NCBI GenBank assembly: GCA_937898885.1
Contig: CALDKD010000083.1
Location: 1-36,042 of the forward strand
DNA length: 36,042 nt
Direction of reading: 5' to 3'
Source: an uncultured Bacteroidales bacterium
GTDB taxonomy: Bacteria; Bacteroidota; Bacteroidia; Bacteroidales; Bacteroidaceae
Part shown: positions 23,472-31,148 of the stretch, in pieces
Numbering within the stretch: the first letter of the stretch is position 1
Layout of the letters: every line of letters starts with the position of its first letter
Position numbers and translations under genes: made by a program
The notes under the pieces: generated by a model
The model's input: the letters and a program-made list of their open reading frames with translations, nothing else
Databases searched by the model: none
What the model was told of the DNA's origin: nothing

Positions 23472-23813
23472 TCAGGCGACGAGCTGCAGTCGGTTGCTCT
23501 CCCTGTCATAGAAGAACAGGCGGAACGTAGGGCCTGTGGTCGATGTCAGGTCGGCCGCCGTTGCCTGCGCGCCGGTATTCAGATACAGCGGTACGGTAGT
23601 GCCTGCCACTCCGGTCGTAGTGAACTGGACCGGCTCCGCACTCGTAGCCACCGGTGTCTGGAATCTAACCACGAAGAAGCCGCTGAACCTCTCGCCCACG
23701 AGGGGGTGAGGGCTGAAGCTCACCGTGGTTGTCGTTCCGTCAGAGCTGACGCTGTCGGCGTTGAGCGCGGGTATGCCGCGCCCGTTTACGGTTTTCAGAA
23801 TAGTGTTTGCCAT
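23472..23813 (-). CDS. Small beta-rich phage protein, possible decoration protein
   Basis: 113 residues, Thr/Val/Ser-rich and almost Cys- and Lys-free (VSSDGTTTTVSFSPHPLVGE, GTTVPLYLNTGAQATA). It is predicted all-beta, like head-decoration or minor tail domains. No signal. It lies 16 bp after the Gly/Cys-rich gene and 27 bp before the coiled-coil gene. Function is inferred from composition and place only. Confidence 0.5.
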   Translation of the reverse strand: MANTILKTVNGRGIPALNADSVSSDGTTTTVSFSPHPLVGERFSGFFVVRFQTPVATSAEPVQFTTTGVAGTTVPLYLNTGAQATAADLTSTTGPTFRLFFYDRESNRLQLVA

Positions 23814-23829
23814 GACCGCCGTGTCGTTA

Positions 23830-24747
23830 TCAGCCCCAGATGGAGCTGTTGTTAGCCAATGCGCCGTACAGCAGCGGGCTCACGCCGTAGCCGTTCAGGC
23901 CAAGAAGGGTAGCCTCGCAAGGAGAGAGCAGCTTGCCGTTGTTCTGCGGCACCGTCACCGTCTGCGGCAGCTTGCACTTGATACCCTCAACCTCGCTCTG
24001 CAGTCCGGCCACAGCAGCCGCTATGGGCTGGGTGGCAGCCGCCACATAACCCTGTATCTGCTGAGTCTGCGCGGCGTTGTCAATCTGACCCCTCAGGCTT
24101 GAGTTGGCCTCGCGCAGCGCGTCGATGCGGTTCTGAAGCTCACGCTTCTCCAACTCGCAGAACTTGTCCGAGAGGAATGTGGTCTGCGCGTCAATCTTGC
24201 CCGCCAGCGTGTTGGTCTGGTTCAGGGTAGCGAGCTGGTTCTCGTAGCCCTGGCGTGTGATGCTGTCCTTGACCTCGCAGCAGCAGCCTGTCATCTGGTT
24301 GCCCAGCTGGCAGCAACACTGCTGGATCTGGCTCGCGATGGAGGCGTCACCGCTGCTCACGGCGTTGATGATCTGCTGACCGCTCATACCTACCTGGTTG
24401 GCCACTGAGCAGATGCCCGCCTGAAGAGCATTTAGCCCGCTCTGGATCTGGCCGATGCTGCAGTCAAGATGTGTGCTGAGGTTGCTGATGGCGTTAGCGT
24501 TGCCCGCGATGGCCTGGCCAAGCTGCGATGACACGAAGGCCGTGTTGCAGCTTCCGCCGCCTCCGTCATTGCCGAAGATGCCGCCGTTGCGCAGGGCTGC
24601 CAGGAACACTATGGCCCAGATGGGGTTGTTCCACATATTGCCTCCGCCAAAGCCGCCTCCGTTGTTGAGCGCGGCGAACAGGTTGGGGTCAAAGCCGCCT
24701 CCGTTGCCACCCTCAGGGGTGAAAATAAAAGTCTTTCCGTCTGACAT
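23830..24747 (-). CDS. Gly- and Cys-rich phage protein with hydrophobic segment
   Basis: 305 residues. The N-terminus is Gly-rich (GGNGGGFDPNLFAALNNGGG, FGGGNMW) with a hydrophobic stretch NPIWAIVFLAAL (about 43-54) and a second Gly cluster. The middle is a helical Gln/Asn/Ala-rich region with a paired triple-Cys motif, CCCQLGNQMTGCCCEVK (about 143-159), and a coiled coil around CELEKRELQNRIDALREANSS. The C-terminus (SPCEATLLGLNGYGVSPLLYG) is compact. I have seen similar architecture in gut phages as uncharacterised virion-region proteins. Six Cys in two clusters suggest metal binding or disulfide cross-links. A membrane-touching ejection or virion role is speculation. Confidence 0.6.
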   Translation of the reverse strand: MSDGKTFIFTPEGGNGGGFDPNLFAALNNGGGFGGGNMWNNPIWAIVFLAALRNGGIFGNDGGGGSCNTAFVSSQLGQAIAGNANAISNLSTHLDCSIGQIQSGLNALQAGICSVANQVGMSGQQIINAVSSGDASIASQIQQCCCQLGNQMTGCCCEVKDSITRQGYENQLATLNQTNTLAGKIDAQTTFLSDKFCELEKRELQNRIDALREANSSLRGQIDNAAQTQQIQGYVAAATQPIAAAVAGLQSEVEGIKCKLPQTVTVPQNNGKLLSPCEATLLGLNGYGVSPLLYGALANNSSIWG

Positions 24748-24815
24748 GGTTGTGTCGTTTTACCGCCCTCTTACGCCTTCGGGCATTGGCACGGCCCGCA
24801 CATCGGACCACGACA

Positions 24816-24823
24816 CAAAACTA
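24816..24823 (-). promoter_or_regulatory. Candidate -7 box before the Gly/Cys-rich gene
   Basis: Read leftward TAGTTTTG matches TAnnTTTG, with TGTG about 21 bp upstream as a weak -33. It stands 68 bp before the ATG at 24747, within the 136-bp gap after the HTH gene. That gap is the largest inside this operon, which is consistent with an internal promoter. Confidence 0.3.
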
Positions 24824-24883
24824 ATTAAGGCCGTATCGTAATGACACAGCCTTGCAGAATATACTTATCTCGCAGACCTGCTG

Positions 24884-25183
24884 TCAGATAAGCTTGTCAA
24901 TTATCTTCTTCACGAACCTCCAGCGTATTCCCTTGCCCAGGTCCTCCGTCGGTATGCCGCTGCGCGACACCTTGCTGTATAGCCCGTTGAACGTCTTGCC
25001 CGTGGCCCTCGCGGCCTCGCGGTACGTCAGCAGCGGGTCCATGAAATTCTTGATGAACTCGCACGCCGTGTCGGCGGTCTTCTCGCTGATATGGTCCAGC
25101 GCGCCCGACTCCGAGAGCTCGTACAGCTCACGTATGAGGGTCTTGCTTCTCTCCACTGACCCTGATGTATCTGATGAAGTCAT
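24884..25183 (-). CDS. Small DNA-binding protein, wHTH-like
   Basis: 99 residues. The N-terminal half is an acidic helix; residues about 50-99 form a MerR/excisionase-like winged helix (LLTYREAARATGKTFNGLYS, then RSGIPTEDLGKGIRWRF). This fits a site-specific DNA binder such as a regulator or a packaging helper. The first 56 bp overlap the end of the membrane-protein gene, so its start may be further in, although no other ATG gives a full domain. Confidence 0.6.
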   Translation of the reverse strand: MTSSDTSGSVERSKTLIRELYELSESGALDHISEKTADTACEFIKNFMDPLLTYREAARATGKTFNGLYSKVSRSGIPTEDLGKGIRWRFVKKIIDKLI

Positions 25184-25553
25184 TTATCTGAAAGCCGAAA
25201 TGAATGATGCTTCCCGCCACGCCTGCCGCCACGCCCAGCACGGCCGTCGCCACGAGAATGTTGTATAATAGCGCGTCCATCCTGTCGGCCGCGAAGCACA
25301 CGACATTGATGAACGCCACGCCCAAGAGCGTAATCCTGTGCCAGACACAGAACCTCTCGAAGAGCGACACGAGAACGAGCACGCATATCACCGGTGATGA
25401 CACCGAGAACAGCAGGAACACACTCCTGTGCGCGTACTCGGCATCCATAAGCCAGCAGATGTAGTGCGCGCACTGGCTCGCTCCCGTCAGCAGCGGCAGT
25501 AGCGCCACGGCCAGAAGGTAAAGCCTGTACGCGCAAATCCTCCACCGGCTCAT
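25128..25553 (-). CDS. Four-TM membrane protein of the lysis region
   Basis: 141 residues from the ATG at 25553, which overlaps the spanin stop (ATGA). Four hydrophobic segments are visible at about 8-28 (RLYLLAVALLPLLTG), 44-65, 72-92 and 98-120, and the C-terminal tail is charged. No signal beyond the first helix and no enzymatic motif. Place after holin, amidase and spanin suggests a second holin, antiholin or lysis-timing protein, but it could equally be a superinfection-exclusion protein. Confidence 0.55.
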   Translation of the reverse strand: MSRWRICAYRLYLLAVALLPLLTGASQCAHYICWLMDAEYAHRSVFLLFSVSSPVICVLVLVSLFERFCVWHRITLLGVAFINVVCFAADRMDALLYNILVATAVLGVAAGVAGSIIHFGFQINDFIRYIRVSGEKQDPHT

Positions 25554-25960
25554 AGAAACCTTTTCCCAAGAAACAGCACGAGACACAGCGCCGCCGCCAC
25601 GCCCAGCCAGAAGAACACCCTCTGCGCCGGACTCATCCGGTATTCTGTCACCGTCACCTCCACCGGATACGGCACCGAGTCGCGTCTGGCGCACAGCAGT
25701 GAGTCTATCACGCTTCGCAGCCGGCTCTCATACGAGTAGTCGCGCTCGTAGTGCGTCTCGCGCACCGTCACCATGGAGTCCGTGCGTATCACTATCACGG
25801 AGTCCCGCACGATGGTCTCGCGCTGTCTCTCCGTGTCGCGGTCACTCACGTTGACGTGCGTCAGCGTGTCCGCCCTGACCGCCGTCACAGGATAATACAC
25901 CCTTCCGGCGCATCCGGCCAGAAGAAGCAGCGTCGCCATAGCCGCAAGCACCCCTCTCAT
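25550..25960 (-). CDS. Unimolecular spanin (u-spanin) candidate
   Basis: 136 residues. The N-terminus is a lipoprotein signal with lipobox LLAGC (Cys17). The C-terminus is a transmembrane helix (about 113-131, FFWLGVAAALCLVLFLG) ending KRFL. Between them is a charged periplasmic stretch with a repetitive Arg/Asp/Thr pattern (RDTERQRETIVRDS, then SMVTVRETHYERDYSYE). An outer-membrane lipid anchor plus an inner-membrane helix in one chain is the hallmark of u-spanins such as T1 gp11, which fuse the two membranes in the last step of lysis. It overlaps the endolysin gene by ATGA, completing a holin-endolysin-spanin cassette. Confidence 0.75.
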   Translation of the reverse strand: MRGVLAAMATLLLLAGCAGRVYYPVTAVRADTLTHVNVSDRDTERQRETIVRDSVIVIRTDSMVTVRETHYERDYSYESRLRSVIDSLLCARRDSVPYPVEVTVTEYRMSPAQRVFFWLGVAAALCLVLFLGKRFL

Positions 25961-26367
25961 ACACCAAACTCCTTATCCACGTCAAAGCACGGACACTCCT
26001 TGTTGGCGTACCGTCTGTGACCGTTGATCCTCGTTATCTCGGGAAACCTCTCCCTCAAGGCGGTCACCAGCACCCGCAGCGCCTCCTTCTGGTTCTCCGT
26101 GCGCGTGTCCGCGGCCTTGCCGTTACGGTCCTGACCGCCTATGTAGCACACGCCGATGGAGTTGCTGTTGTGGCCGGAGCAGTGCGCCCCTATCTGCTCC
26201 ACTGGACGTCCAATCTCAACAAACCCGCTCAGGTCTATCACGTAGTGGTAGCCTATGCCGGCCCACCCCTTCTGCCTGTGCCACGTGTCGATGTCCGACG
26301 CGCGGAAGTCCTGCCCCTCTTTTGTGGCGGAGCAGTGGATTATTATCTCGTCAATCCTTCTCATCAC
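25957..26367 (-). CDS. N-acetylmuramoyl-L-alanine amidase endolysin (Amidase_2, T7 lysozyme-like)
   Basis: 136 residues, one catalytic domain without a cell-wall-binding part or signal peptide. It cuts the amide bond between muramic acid and the stem peptide. Zinc ligands by comparison with T7 lysozyme are His11 (IIIHCSATKEG), His117 (INGHRRY) and Cys125, with Lys123 preceding it by two, the same His-6-Lys-2-Cys spacing as T7. Tyr40 in GIGYHYVI is the other catalytic residue. Lack of a signal means it needs the holin to cross the membrane. Its start overlaps the holin gene by 17 bp. Confidence 0.92.
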   Translation of the reverse strand: MMRRIDEIIIHCSATKEGQDFRASDIDTWHRQKGWAGIGYHYVIDLSGFVEIGRPVEQIGAHCSGHNSNSIGVCYIGGQDRNGKAADTRTENQKEALRVLVTALRERFPEITRINGHRRYANKECPCFDVDKEFGV

Positions 26368-26824
26368 CGGTCCTCTCTATCACATTCTCCAGACCATCCA
26401 GGCTCGCCTTGTGTCCTATCACCGCCAGCACGCCTTTCCATGACAGACGTATGCCCTTCGGCTCCAGCCAGTTGCTGATGATGCTCATGCCCTCTATGAG
26501 GAGCACCGCCGCCATCATCGCCGGGCAGCACCACGAGTGGCCGAACTGCAGGCCGGCCGTCACGGCGAACAGCACCCACGACAGGTACGCCACCACCTTA
26601 TTAATAGTGCGTCTGAGAGCCGTCGACCAGCTCACCTTCTCATTTCTGAACTTTGCCGCGTGTATGCCCGTCGCCAGGTCGGCGGCGATGGCGAACGCGC
26701 ACGGCAGGAACCACAGGAACGCCTGCAGCGCCGCGTCCCGAAGGTATATGATGAGCATACTGCCCGCGAGAGCCTGCGCGGATAAAAGAACCGGATGTGT
26801 CATAAGTATCGTAATATGTCTCAT
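26351..26824 (-). CDS. Phage holin
   Basis: 157 residues with four hydrophobic segments (about 12-28, 33-52, 73-92, 98-115). They resemble the phi-Cp1/Bacteroidetes holin family: AADLATGIHAAKFRNEKVSW after helix 2, then a conserved RRTINKVVAYL and LIEGMSIISNW. The charged C-terminal tail lies in the cytoplasm. It forms the lesions that release the endolysin encoded directly downstream. It overlaps the adaptor gene by ATGA. Confidence 0.8.
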   Translation of the reverse strand: MRHITILMTHPVLLSAQALAGSMLIIYLRDAALQAFLWFLPCAFAIAADLATGIHAAKFRNEKVSWSTALRRTINKVVAYLSWVLFAVTAGLQFGHSWCCPAMMAAVLLIEGMSIISNWLEPKGIRLSWKGVLAVIGHKASLDGLENVIERTGDEKD

Positions 26825-27507
26825 TGTCTCTGTCGCGTCTGCGCCCCCATCATCACGAGAGCCTGGTTAAGAAGCGAGTCGGCATGCTCGTCACGCAGTG
26901 TCAGCAGCGTGAGGCCTGCCGCGTAATAGACGAAAGCCCTCTCCAGTCTCTCCGGCACGGACACGCTCTCAGCGCCGCCGGATGTCGTGATGGAGGGCCT
27001 GCTCACATACGCCACCTCGAAGCGGTCCGAGGCGCCGGTCACGGAATACAGCTCTATGTAGAGCCTCTGTGACGCAGGCTTGCCTGCGTGCCTGCGCACG
27101 ATGGCGGCCTTCGGATTGTCAGGGTAGCCCGTAGTAACGGCGTTGCGCAGCTTGCGGTACTCTCTGTCGGTCCAATAGACAGGCTCAGTCACGTAGTCGC
27201 TCCACGAGTCCGCCTTGGCGTAGCACAGCCTCAGGAACGTGTCGGGCAGCTCCGTCACACCGATGGTCACGGTGCTGCCGTCATCCATCACGGCGCTCTC
27301 GGTACTGAGCTGCAGCGATATCACGGCATCCGGCGCGAGCAGGCTCCAGTCCGCGTTGCCTATGACGAACGTCAGCGCGTCCAGCAGCTTGCTTCTGATG
27401 ATCGTGTCAAGCTCCGCGTCATCGCTCCCGCCTACGAGAGAGGCGTCGTTGACGCCAATCTCATCAAGGCACACGCGCACGGCCGTCAGGGCATCCGCAA
27501 CGTCCAT
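26821..27507 (-). CDS. Head-tail adaptor / head completion protein candidate
   Basis: 228 residues. The N-terminal 70 residues are helical (LTAVRVCLDEIGVNDASLVG, LLDALTFVIGNADW), followed by a beta domain (ELPDTFLRLCYAKADSWSDY, YIELYSVTGASDRFEVAYVS) and a C-terminal helical bundle (VPERLERAFVYYAAGLTLLT). Helix-beta-helix with a C-terminal YYAAxLxLxxL helix resembles gp4/gp6-type proteins that extend the portal. It starts one base after the previous stop. Confidence 0.6.
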   Translation of the reverse strand: MDVADALTAVRVCLDEIGVNDASLVGGSDDAELDTIIRSKLLDALTFVIGNADWSLLAPDAVISLQLSTESAVMDDGSTVTIGVTELPDTFLRLCYAKADSWSDYVTEPVYWTDREYRKLRNAVTTGYPDNPKAAIVRRHAGKPASQRLYIELYSVTGASDRFEVAYVSRPSITTSGGAESVSVPERLERAFVYYAAGLTLLTLRDEHADSLLNQALVMMGAQTRQRQ

Positions 27508-27508
27508 C

Positions 27509-27985
27509 CTATCTCAGGTTAGGGAACGACACGTTGTACTTCACTCTCAGCTGCTCGATGTCCGTATCCTCGCCTATCTCCTCGCCCTGGCTCAGGAACC
27601 AGCTGATGGCGTCGTTGACGTTCTTGACGGACTTCACGACCTGCCTCGCGGCCTTCTGCTCCACCTGGCCGGTCTCCTGACGCTCCTGCGCGGCGGATCT
27701 GCTGACGGACGCACGGCCGTGCATCAGACGCGGAGGACGTCCGGCGGCAGCGTCAGCCGTACGCGGGCGCTGCTCCTCATAGACGTGCGCCAGCACGATC
27801 TTCTTGCCGAAGCGCGCGTCGTGCTCTATGGCGTCCTGCACGAACGGGTTGTCGGTTGTCAGCGACGCGTTCACCTTGTTGGCCGTGTTGCCGTTCTTGA
27901 ACTCGGCCCTTACCTGAGTGCCCTTGTAACTGAGGGTGACGACACAGTTGTTCATTCCCCTCATCTCATATACCTTTCTTGTCAT
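27509..27985 (-). CDS. Small phage protein between capsid and adaptor
   Basis: 158 residues from the ATG at 27985 (MTRKVYEMRGMNNCVVTLSY); an upstream ATG adds 15 residues that do not look coding. The N-terminal 75 residues are beta-rich (KGTQVRAEFKNGN, then FGKKIVLAHVYEE). A basic disordered linker with GRASVSRSAAQERQE follows, then a helix (about 120-158). It stands where many phages place a decoration or head-closure gene. Family not recognised. Confidence 0.5.
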   Translation of the reverse strand: MTRKVYEMRGMNNCVVTLSYKGTQVRAEFKNGNTANKVNASLTTDNPFVQDAIEHDARFGKKIVLAHVYEEQRPRTADAAAGRPPRLMHGRASVSRSAAQERQETGQVEQKAARQVVKSVKNVNDAISWFLSQGEEIGEDTDIEQLRVKYNVSFPNLR

Positions 27986-28065
27986 AATGCTATTCTTGAA
28001 AAACAAGGGAGCGGACGGGAGGCCTCGCACCGTCTCACCGCCCGCTCCCTCAAGTCACGGTGTCG

Positions 28066-29814
28066 TTATGCGTTTATCACACCCTTGTGCGCCGTCCACT
28101 CGCTGCCAGCATAGTCATACAAGCCGGAAGGCACGGTGTCGCTGCCTGTCACCGGAGTCCACGCGCTGGACAGGTATGCGTACAGACCGGCCTCGTACGC
28201 CGGATCGCTCCCGGCCGCGGCGATGTCCTCCGTCAGCTTGAACACCTGCCCGTCAGTCGGCGAGCCTGGGAACGACGTGCCGGAATTGCCGCTGTTGGCC
28301 TTGAACTCAGTCAGGTAATGGATGTCACCCTCGCTCGGGCTCACCGGGAAGTATGGAAGGCTGGTCACGGTGGCCTCAATGTTGGAGAAGCCGGCTGCGG
28401 CCACGTTCGGACCGATGAGCATGGCGTTGTAGCCCTTCAGCTGCAGCGTGTCATCCTGTATGTAGTACTGGCTCTTGGCCTCGCGTGTCTCACCGCCCTC
28501 ACCCTTCTCGTGGTTGATGGTGATGGTCTTGCTCTTGGTGTAATAGAAGCGGACGGCGTCAGACATGGAGAACGCCACGCCGTAAGCGGAGAAGCCGAGA
28601 TCCTCCAGGCCATACTCGAGCTTGAAGTTGAGGGTACCGAACGGAGTCTTCACCTTGGTGATGCCGATCTGTATCTCGTCCTTCTCCTGAAGCACGGTTA
28701 TCTCGGGATGCTCGGAGTAGTCGATGTTGGCCAGGTTCTCCATGGCGTCCGGACCCATATAGACGTCCATCTCGTCGGTGGTGCTGTACTTGCCGAACAG
28801 CATCTTGGATATGCCAATGATGTCGCCTATGGTCCAGGGGCCCTCAATCTGGTAGCCCAGACGCAGCTGGCGCAGGATTCCCTTCTGGGTATATACGAAC
28901 TCCGTTCCGGTTCTCTTGTTGTATTTGGTACGCTTGGACGGCGCGCTTATCAGCATCGAGCGCGTGCACTTGCGGCGGAAGGTCTCCAGCTGGTAGTCCT
29001 TGACATCCTGCTTGTTCCAGGCGGCCTTCTTGTTGATACGCTCGAAGAACTCGGTGTATGTGATGGCGCAGGCCTTCTTCTGCAGATACACCTTCTCGGG
29101 AGCCGGATATGCGGCATCGGGCGCCACCTCGACCTCGCTCTCCGAGAGTGCGGGAGCCATGACGTGCAGCATAGCGCCGCTCGGGATATCCGGTACATAC
29201 ATGGTGCCGCTGTCCAGAGGACCGTTGATGGCCTCCACCACGATATGGGTGTCTGTAGGACCGGTCACGAAGAGCATCAGGGGAGAGCCGTCGGCGTTTC
29301 CGCTGGCGTCATACCCGTCAACATCATCCACGATGATAGTGGCGCACTCGCAGAACAACTTCTTGTCGTTGCCGTACAGGATGCCGTCCAGGTTCATACT
29401 CTCGGCATAGCTCGCGCCGGCGGCCGAATAGGCGCTCTTGGTCTTGCAGTCCAGGATGGCCTCGCCGATGACGTAGTTCTCAGGCTCCTTGGTCTCCACC
29501 TTCACCTGTCTGGCGCGGCGCAGGAAGTCGGAGTGCATGGGGTACTTGTGACTCTTGAACTTGGTCACATAATCCAGGATCTTGTTCTCGGCCAGCTCAG
29601 CCTGCTCCACGGCGGAGCCGGTGGCGGCGTGTCCGGGCTGCTCGATGCCCTTGCCGGGTTCGTCCTCAACAGCGTTCTCCAGCGGAGTGCCGGCATTGGG
29701 ATCCGTGTCGGAGCCTGTCTCGCCCACTGGCACGGCCATGGCGGCAGGGCCGCCGAGAGCCACCGCCAGCACCGCCAGCAGAAGGCTCAGGGTAAAAGTC
29801 AGATACTTTTTCAT
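28066..29814 (-). CDS. Major capsid protein with export-signal-like N-terminus
   Basis: 582 residues. The call rests on size, position after the scaffold-like gene, and conserved-looking capsid segments (ILDYVTKFKSHKYPMHSDFL, YNKRTGTEFVYTQKG, DVYMGPDAMENL, LEYGLEDLGFSAYGVAFSMS). A P22-like or HK97-type fold is expected. The first 27 residues, MKKYLTFTLSLLLAVLAVAL followed by GGPAAMA, are a textbook Sec signal with a cleavable AMA-V site, which a cytoplasmic shell protein should not have. Residues about 28-75 are acidic and disordered. The last 80 residues are Gly/Ser/Thr-rich with repeated GDIHYL, DGQVFKL and GLYAY/GLYDY units, like small fibre or decoration modules. Confidence 0.75.
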   Translation of the reverse strand: MKKYLTFTLSLLLAVLAVALGGPAAMAVPVGETGSDTDPNAGTPLENAVEDEPGKGIEQPGHAATGSAVEQAELAENKILDYVTKFKSHKYPMHSDFLRRARQVKVETKEPENYVIGEAILDCKTKSAYSAAGASYAESMNLDGILYGNDKKLFCECATIIVDDVDGYDASGNADGSPLMLFVTGPTDTHIVVEAINGPLDSGTMYVPDIPSGAMLHVMAPALSESEVEVAPDAAYPAPEKVYLQKKACAITYTEFFERINKKAAWNKQDVKDYQLETFRRKCTRSMLISAPSKRTKYNKRTGTEFVYTQKGILRQLRLGYQIEGPWTIGDIIGISKMLFGKYSTTDEMDVYMGPDAMENLANIDYSEHPEITVLQEKDEIQIGITKVKTPFGTLNFKLEYGLEDLGFSAYGVAFSMSDAVRFYYTKSKTITINHEKGEGGETREAKSQYYIQDDTLQLKGYNAMLIGPNVAAAGFSNIEATVTSLPYFPVSPSEGDIHYLTEFKANSGNSGTSFPGSPTDGQVFKLTEDIAAAGSDPAYEAGLYAYLSSAWTPVTGSDTVPSGLYDYAGSEWTAHKGVINA

Positions 29815-29845
29815 CTTCTTGTTTTATTGGTTAATGAATGAATTG

Positions 29846-30319
29846 TCACGCTATGAAGGGGTTGCAGTCCGCCGCGTATTTCTCACGCCACTTCTCTCCC
29901 TCCTTGTATGCCTTGTCAAAGGCCTCCTGCACCTGCCTGTCATCCGGCCTCTCCGGCGTCTTCGGACGCTCCGCTATCTGCCTTACCGCGTCATGCCAGT
30001 TATAGAAGCGCATGGAGCGGTCATCCAGATAGATGTCGGCCACCAGCTTGCAGCCCTTGCTCTCCTCGGGCTGGTCCGGGTTCTCGTTTATGTAGTCGTA
30101 CTCGACCTTGTTGTCCTCCAGCCACTTCCGCAGCTTGTCCGTAGCGGGTCGCGTGGTGTATATGATGATGGTCCAGCCGTTCTTGCGCAGCGTCCTCGTG
30201 GCCGCGTCAGCGCCCTTCATCATCTCGCCGAACACGTCCAGGCCCTGGTAGCCCTTGGAGTAGTCCGCCAGCACGCCGTCAAAGTCGATGCAGATGGTCT
30301 TCTTTCTCTTCTCTGCCAT
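29846..30319 (-). CDS. HAD-superfamily phosphatase with scaffold-like C-terminus
   Basis: 157 residues. Motif I is CIDFDGVLAD (Asp12 nucleophile, Asp14), motif II the Thr in IIIYTTRP, motif III a Lys in the TDKLRKWL helix, and motif IV DIYLDDRSM. This is a small soluble HAD phosphatase such as a 5'-nucleotidase or a polynucleotide/sugar phosphatase. The last 30 residues (EAFDKAYKEGEKWREK) form a basic helix after the catalytic domain, and the protein ends NPFIA, exactly as the scaffold-like protein encoded next door. The gene sits between scaffold-like and capsid genes, an odd place for metabolism. The shared tail suggests recruitment to the procapsid. Confidence 0.8.
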   Translation of the reverse strand: MAEKRKKTICIDFDGVLADYSKGYQGLDVFGEMMKGADAATRTLRKNGWTIIIYTTRPATDKLRKWLEDNKVEYDYINENPDQPEESKGCKLVADIYLDDRSMRFYNWHDAVRQIAERPKTPERPDDRQVQEAFDKAYKEGEKWREKYAADCNPFIA

Positions 30320-30324
30320 GGTGC

Positions 30325-31047
30325 CTAAGCGATGAACGGGTTGTCTATCTCCTCGGCGGGCTTGCGCTCGCGCGCCGGACGCTGCTGTCCGGGCTGTGTG
30401 TCGGGACGCAGGTTACGCAGTCTGTCCTGCACCCTCGCGCTGAGGCCCTCGGCCTTTCCCTCGGCGCGCGCCTGCTCCGCCGCGGCGTCGGCACCCTGAC
30501 CCTTGGCGAACATCTCGAAGGCGCCGATATCAATCCTGCCCAGTATGAGTCCGTCCATCACGTCGAACATACGTCCTATTATCTCCTGCGCCTGCTCGTC
30601 GCTCAGCCCCAGCTCCTGAGCCTTGGCCTGCACCGCGGCTGCCGACGCGGGGAAGTTCTCACGCTGTGCCTCCGCTATCTTCCTGGCGCTCGTCATCTTG
30701 TCCAGATACTTGGCCGACGCCTCGGCGACCTTCTTCATATACTCCTCGTCCGTCTTCAGAGCCTCAAGGTCAAGCCCGCGGTTCTCCGCCAGATATACGA
30801 TAGGGTCAAACTCGCCGCCGCTCTCCGACGCCTGGCGCGCCGCCAGCACCATATCCATCAGCAGAGGGCTCTTCTCCAGGCCTGCGCGCATGCCGGCGGC
30901 GGCTTTCTCCATGCCCTCATACTCGTCCATCATCCTGCCGGCCTGGTCGTAGTAAGCGTCCTCGTTGTCAATATCCAGTTCCGGATAACGCGCCTTCATA
31001 CGCCCCCTGACGTCGTCTCTCTTGGATTTCTTCGTTGCTTCTGCCAT
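30325..31047 (-). CDS. Capsid scaffold-like protein
   Basis: 240 residues, highly charged and helical with no Cys, the usual profile of scaffolding proteins. The N-terminus is basic (KKSKRDDVRGRMKARYPEL); the middle has long Ala/Glu/Met-rich helices (AGRMMDEYEGMEKAAAGMRA, MTSARKIAEAQRENFPASAA) and the C-terminal part is Arg/Gln-rich and disordered, ending EEIDNPFIA. Scaffold C-termini often carry the coat-binding element. It lies two genes before the capsid gene, the expected order, and is first in the long leftward operon, 23 bp after promoter motif B. Confidence 0.7.
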   Translation of the reverse strand: MAEATKKSKRDDVRGRMKARYPELDIDNEDAYYDQAGRMMDEYEGMEKAAAGMRAGLEKSPLLMDMVLAARQASESGGEFDPIVYLAENRGLDLEALKTDEEYMKKVAEASAKYLDKMTSARKIAEAQRENFPASAAAVQAKAQELGLSDEQAQEIIGRMFDVMDGLILGRIDIGAFEMFAKGQGADAAAEQARAEGKAEGLSARVQDRLRNLRPDTQPGQQRPARERKPAEEIDNPFIA

Positions 31048-31069
31048 AATAAGTTGTCTTTAGTATGAG

Positions 31070-31107
31070 CAAATCAATATCGCGACACACACCGCTTTTG
31101 TGTTTTT
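31070..31107 (-). promoter_or_regulatory. Phage promoter motif, copy B (scaffold/capsid operon)
   Basis: CAAATCAATATC (31070-31081), 15 bp, TTTGTGTTTTT (31097-31107): both blocks and the spacing are identical to copy A at 17994-18031, while the 15-bp spacer differs at most positions. Read leftward, the ATTGATTTG box ends 23 bp before the scaffold-like ATG. Conservation of blocks but not spacer is what a promoter or regulator site would show. Confidence 0.7.
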
Positions 31108-31148
31108 GATAAAAAACCGCAGGAGCGCTTGTATTTCAATTTGTTTTA

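Noticed and set aside
28060..29841. 593-codon plus-strand ORF
   Set aside because: It is the antisense shadow of the capsid gene, with low-complexity Leu/Val/His composition produced by GC-rich codons.
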